A DNA stretch of 7,143 nt from positions 1-7,143 of the forward strand of contig SFJB01000082.1 of NCBI GenBank assembly GCA_004555145.1. The letters run 5' to 3'. This stretch comes from Bacteroidales bacterium (GTDB lineage: Bacteria > Bacteroidota > Bacteroidia > Bacteroidales > UBA932). The translations under genes were made by a program, and so were the position numbers. The notes beneath the pieces were generated by a model. The model was given only the letters and a program-made list of their open reading frames with translations. It was not told the DNA's origin and did not search any database. Shown here in pieces: positions 6,075-7,143 of the stretch (its first letter is position 1; each line of letters starts with the position of its first letter).

Positions 6075-7143
6075 CTATTTCGTGCTGATGTTGAAGATGA
6101 GGCCCATACGGGAGGCCTCGTCGATGAGGTCCTGGCAGACGCGCACGGAGAATTTCTTGGAGTAGAAAGGAATGCTGTAGCCGCTCTGCTTGTCGCTGAC
6201 CCTGATGCCCACACGCGTCTTTCCCTTGTAGGCCTTCAAGAGTTGCATGAGCTTCTTTCTGAAATCCGCGTTGAGGTTGGCGGTGTCCACGAGTATGTCG
6301 AAACTGGACACAAGGCTTTCGCTGACCAGACCCAGCAGGGAAATGGTCTTGAACTTGAACTCGTACGGGGCTTTCTTTCCGGCTGCAGCCTCCTCCGGTG
6401 AAATGCGATATCTCGGAGCGATTTCTCCTTCCACGAACACCTGGGAGTGCAGCTGAATCATAGGGAAGAACTGCTGGTAGTCCTTGCCGAAAAGGGCGAA
6501 TTCGTAATTGCCGCTGAAGTCCTCGAGCACGAGTTTAGCGCCAGGGGAGCCAGACTTTGTGGTCAGGGTCTTGATGTCGGTGATGATGCCGGCAAGTCTC
6601 AGCTTCTTCGATTTGCCTTCCTTGTCGCTCTGGTCTATATGCTCGGCAAGACTGCTTAGCGGAGCCGCAAAGCGTTCTATCTCAAAACGATACCTGTCAA
6701 GCGGGTGGGAGGAAAGATACATTCCCACGAACTCCTTCTCCTTCTGGAGCAGCTCCAGGCTGTCTTCTTCTCCGATAAACACGGGCACTTCCGGCCTCAC
6801 CGGTTTCAGCTCCTCCACGTCGCCGAAAAGGGACGACTCGCTGTTCAGGGTGTCGTTGCGGTAGAGCACGGAATAACGCACCAGCTCGTCTATGAAGAGC
6901 TCGCCGCTCTTGCCCTGGCAGAAATATTGCATACGCTTGATGCCGAAGGAGTCCAGCGCCCCGGAGTACACCAGGGTTTCCAGCGGCTTGCGGCCGACTG
7001 CGTTGCCCATTCTTTCCACGAAGTCAAACAAATCCTTGAAGCTGCCGTTAGCCTCGCGCTCCGCGATAATCGCGTTCACCACGTTTTCGCCGAAGCCCTT
7101 GAGCCCGCCCAGACCGAAACGCACGTCGCCCTGGCGGTTCACG
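6075..7143 (-). CDS. dnaE: DNA polymerase III alpha subunit, C-terminal part
   Basis: The reading frame enters from the right edge (first full codon at 7142-7140) and stops with TAG at 6077-6075, giving 355 residues of the C-terminal part. The GTG at 7142 is an internal valine codon, not the start. DnaE is the replicative polymerase catalytic subunit. Visible landmarks include the helix-hairpin-helix FGLGGLKGFGENV (9-21), with the following GSFKDLFDFVER, and KPLETLVYSGALDSF (52-66) from the end of the fingers region. Next are a clamp-binding-like ESSLFG (102-107) and EKEFVGMYLSSHPLDRY (135-151). The OB fold starts at LRLAGIITDI (181-190), with KLVLEDFSGNYEFALFG at 203-219, and a small C-terminal domain closes the chain. 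The polymerase catalytic aspartates and PHP domain lie beyond the window. It converges on the GH3 gene across a 93-bp gap. Confidence 0.97.
   Translation of the reverse strand, partial: VNRQGDVRFGLGGLKGFGENVVNAIIAEREANGSFKDLFDFVERMGNAVGRKPLETLVYSGALDSFGIKRMQYFCQGKSGELFIDELVRYSVLYRNDTLNSESSLFGDVEELKPVRPEVPVFIGEEDSLELLQKEKEFVGMYLSSHPLDRYRFEIERFAAPLSSLAEHIDQSDKEGKSKKLRLAGIITDIKTLTTKSGSPGAKLVLEDFSGNYEFALFGKDYQQFFPMIQLHSQVFVEGEIAPRYRISPEEAAAGKKAPYEFKFKTISLLGLVSESLVSSFDILVDTANLNADFRKKLMQLLKAYKGKTRVGIRVSDKQSGYSIPFYSKKFSVRVCQDLIDEASRMGLIFNISTK

Noticed and set aside
6045..6401. + strand open frame over the end of dnaE
   Set aside because: It is a shadow of the well-supported DnaE frame on the other strand and begins within the terminator region.

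Overview
The window looks like a chromosomal segment of a Bacteroidales-type bacterium (phylum Bacteroidota) with moderate GC. Four observations point there. The start codons lack a Shine-Dalgarno sequence. Two promoter-like elements match the Bacteroidota -7 consensus TAnnTTTG, one of them with a TTTG element 19 bp upstream. Glycyl-tRNA synthetase is the single-chain dimeric type. The gene neighbours and protein variants (SufE then DUF59, an ExoI-like GH3 enzyme, DnaE) also fit. Genus cannot be settled from the sequence alone.

Layout, left to right. On the + strand a tight run begins with the C-terminal tail of a SufE-type Fe-S sulfur-transfer protein (1-149), then a DUF59/SufT-family Fe-S assembly protein (153-509), then folK (506-937, ATGA overlap). 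After a short gap holding a candidate promoter comes glyQS (978-2516). Three bases later is a gene of the ThiL/PurM-like superfamily (2520-3488). A 123-bp gap with a well-formed Bacteroidota promoter precedes an exported GH3 beta-glucosidase (3612-5981), which ends at a strong intrinsic terminator (6001-6037). Convergent to it on the - strand is the C-terminal third or so of DnaE (6075-7143, running off the window).

Most of this is housekeeping: Fe-S cluster assembly, folate synthesis, tRNA charging and replication. The GH3 enzyme is a separately transcribed carbohydrate-degrading gene, with no SusC/SusD partners visible here.

The stand-out is the 322-residue ThiL homologue. Its scaffold motifs match thiamine-monophosphate kinase from end to end. 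At nearly every metal- or phosphate-binding motif, however, the acidic residues are replaced (GDD absent, TTD to ASS, SD to GE, SDG to RRC). The frame is intact and the gene sits directly behind glyQS. This is the pattern of a maintained pseudoenzyme or a repurposed protein, not a working ThiL and not a decaying pseudogene. No CRISPR array, tRNA, rRNA, insertion sequence or phage gene was found, and no gene-free stretch exceeds about 125 bp.
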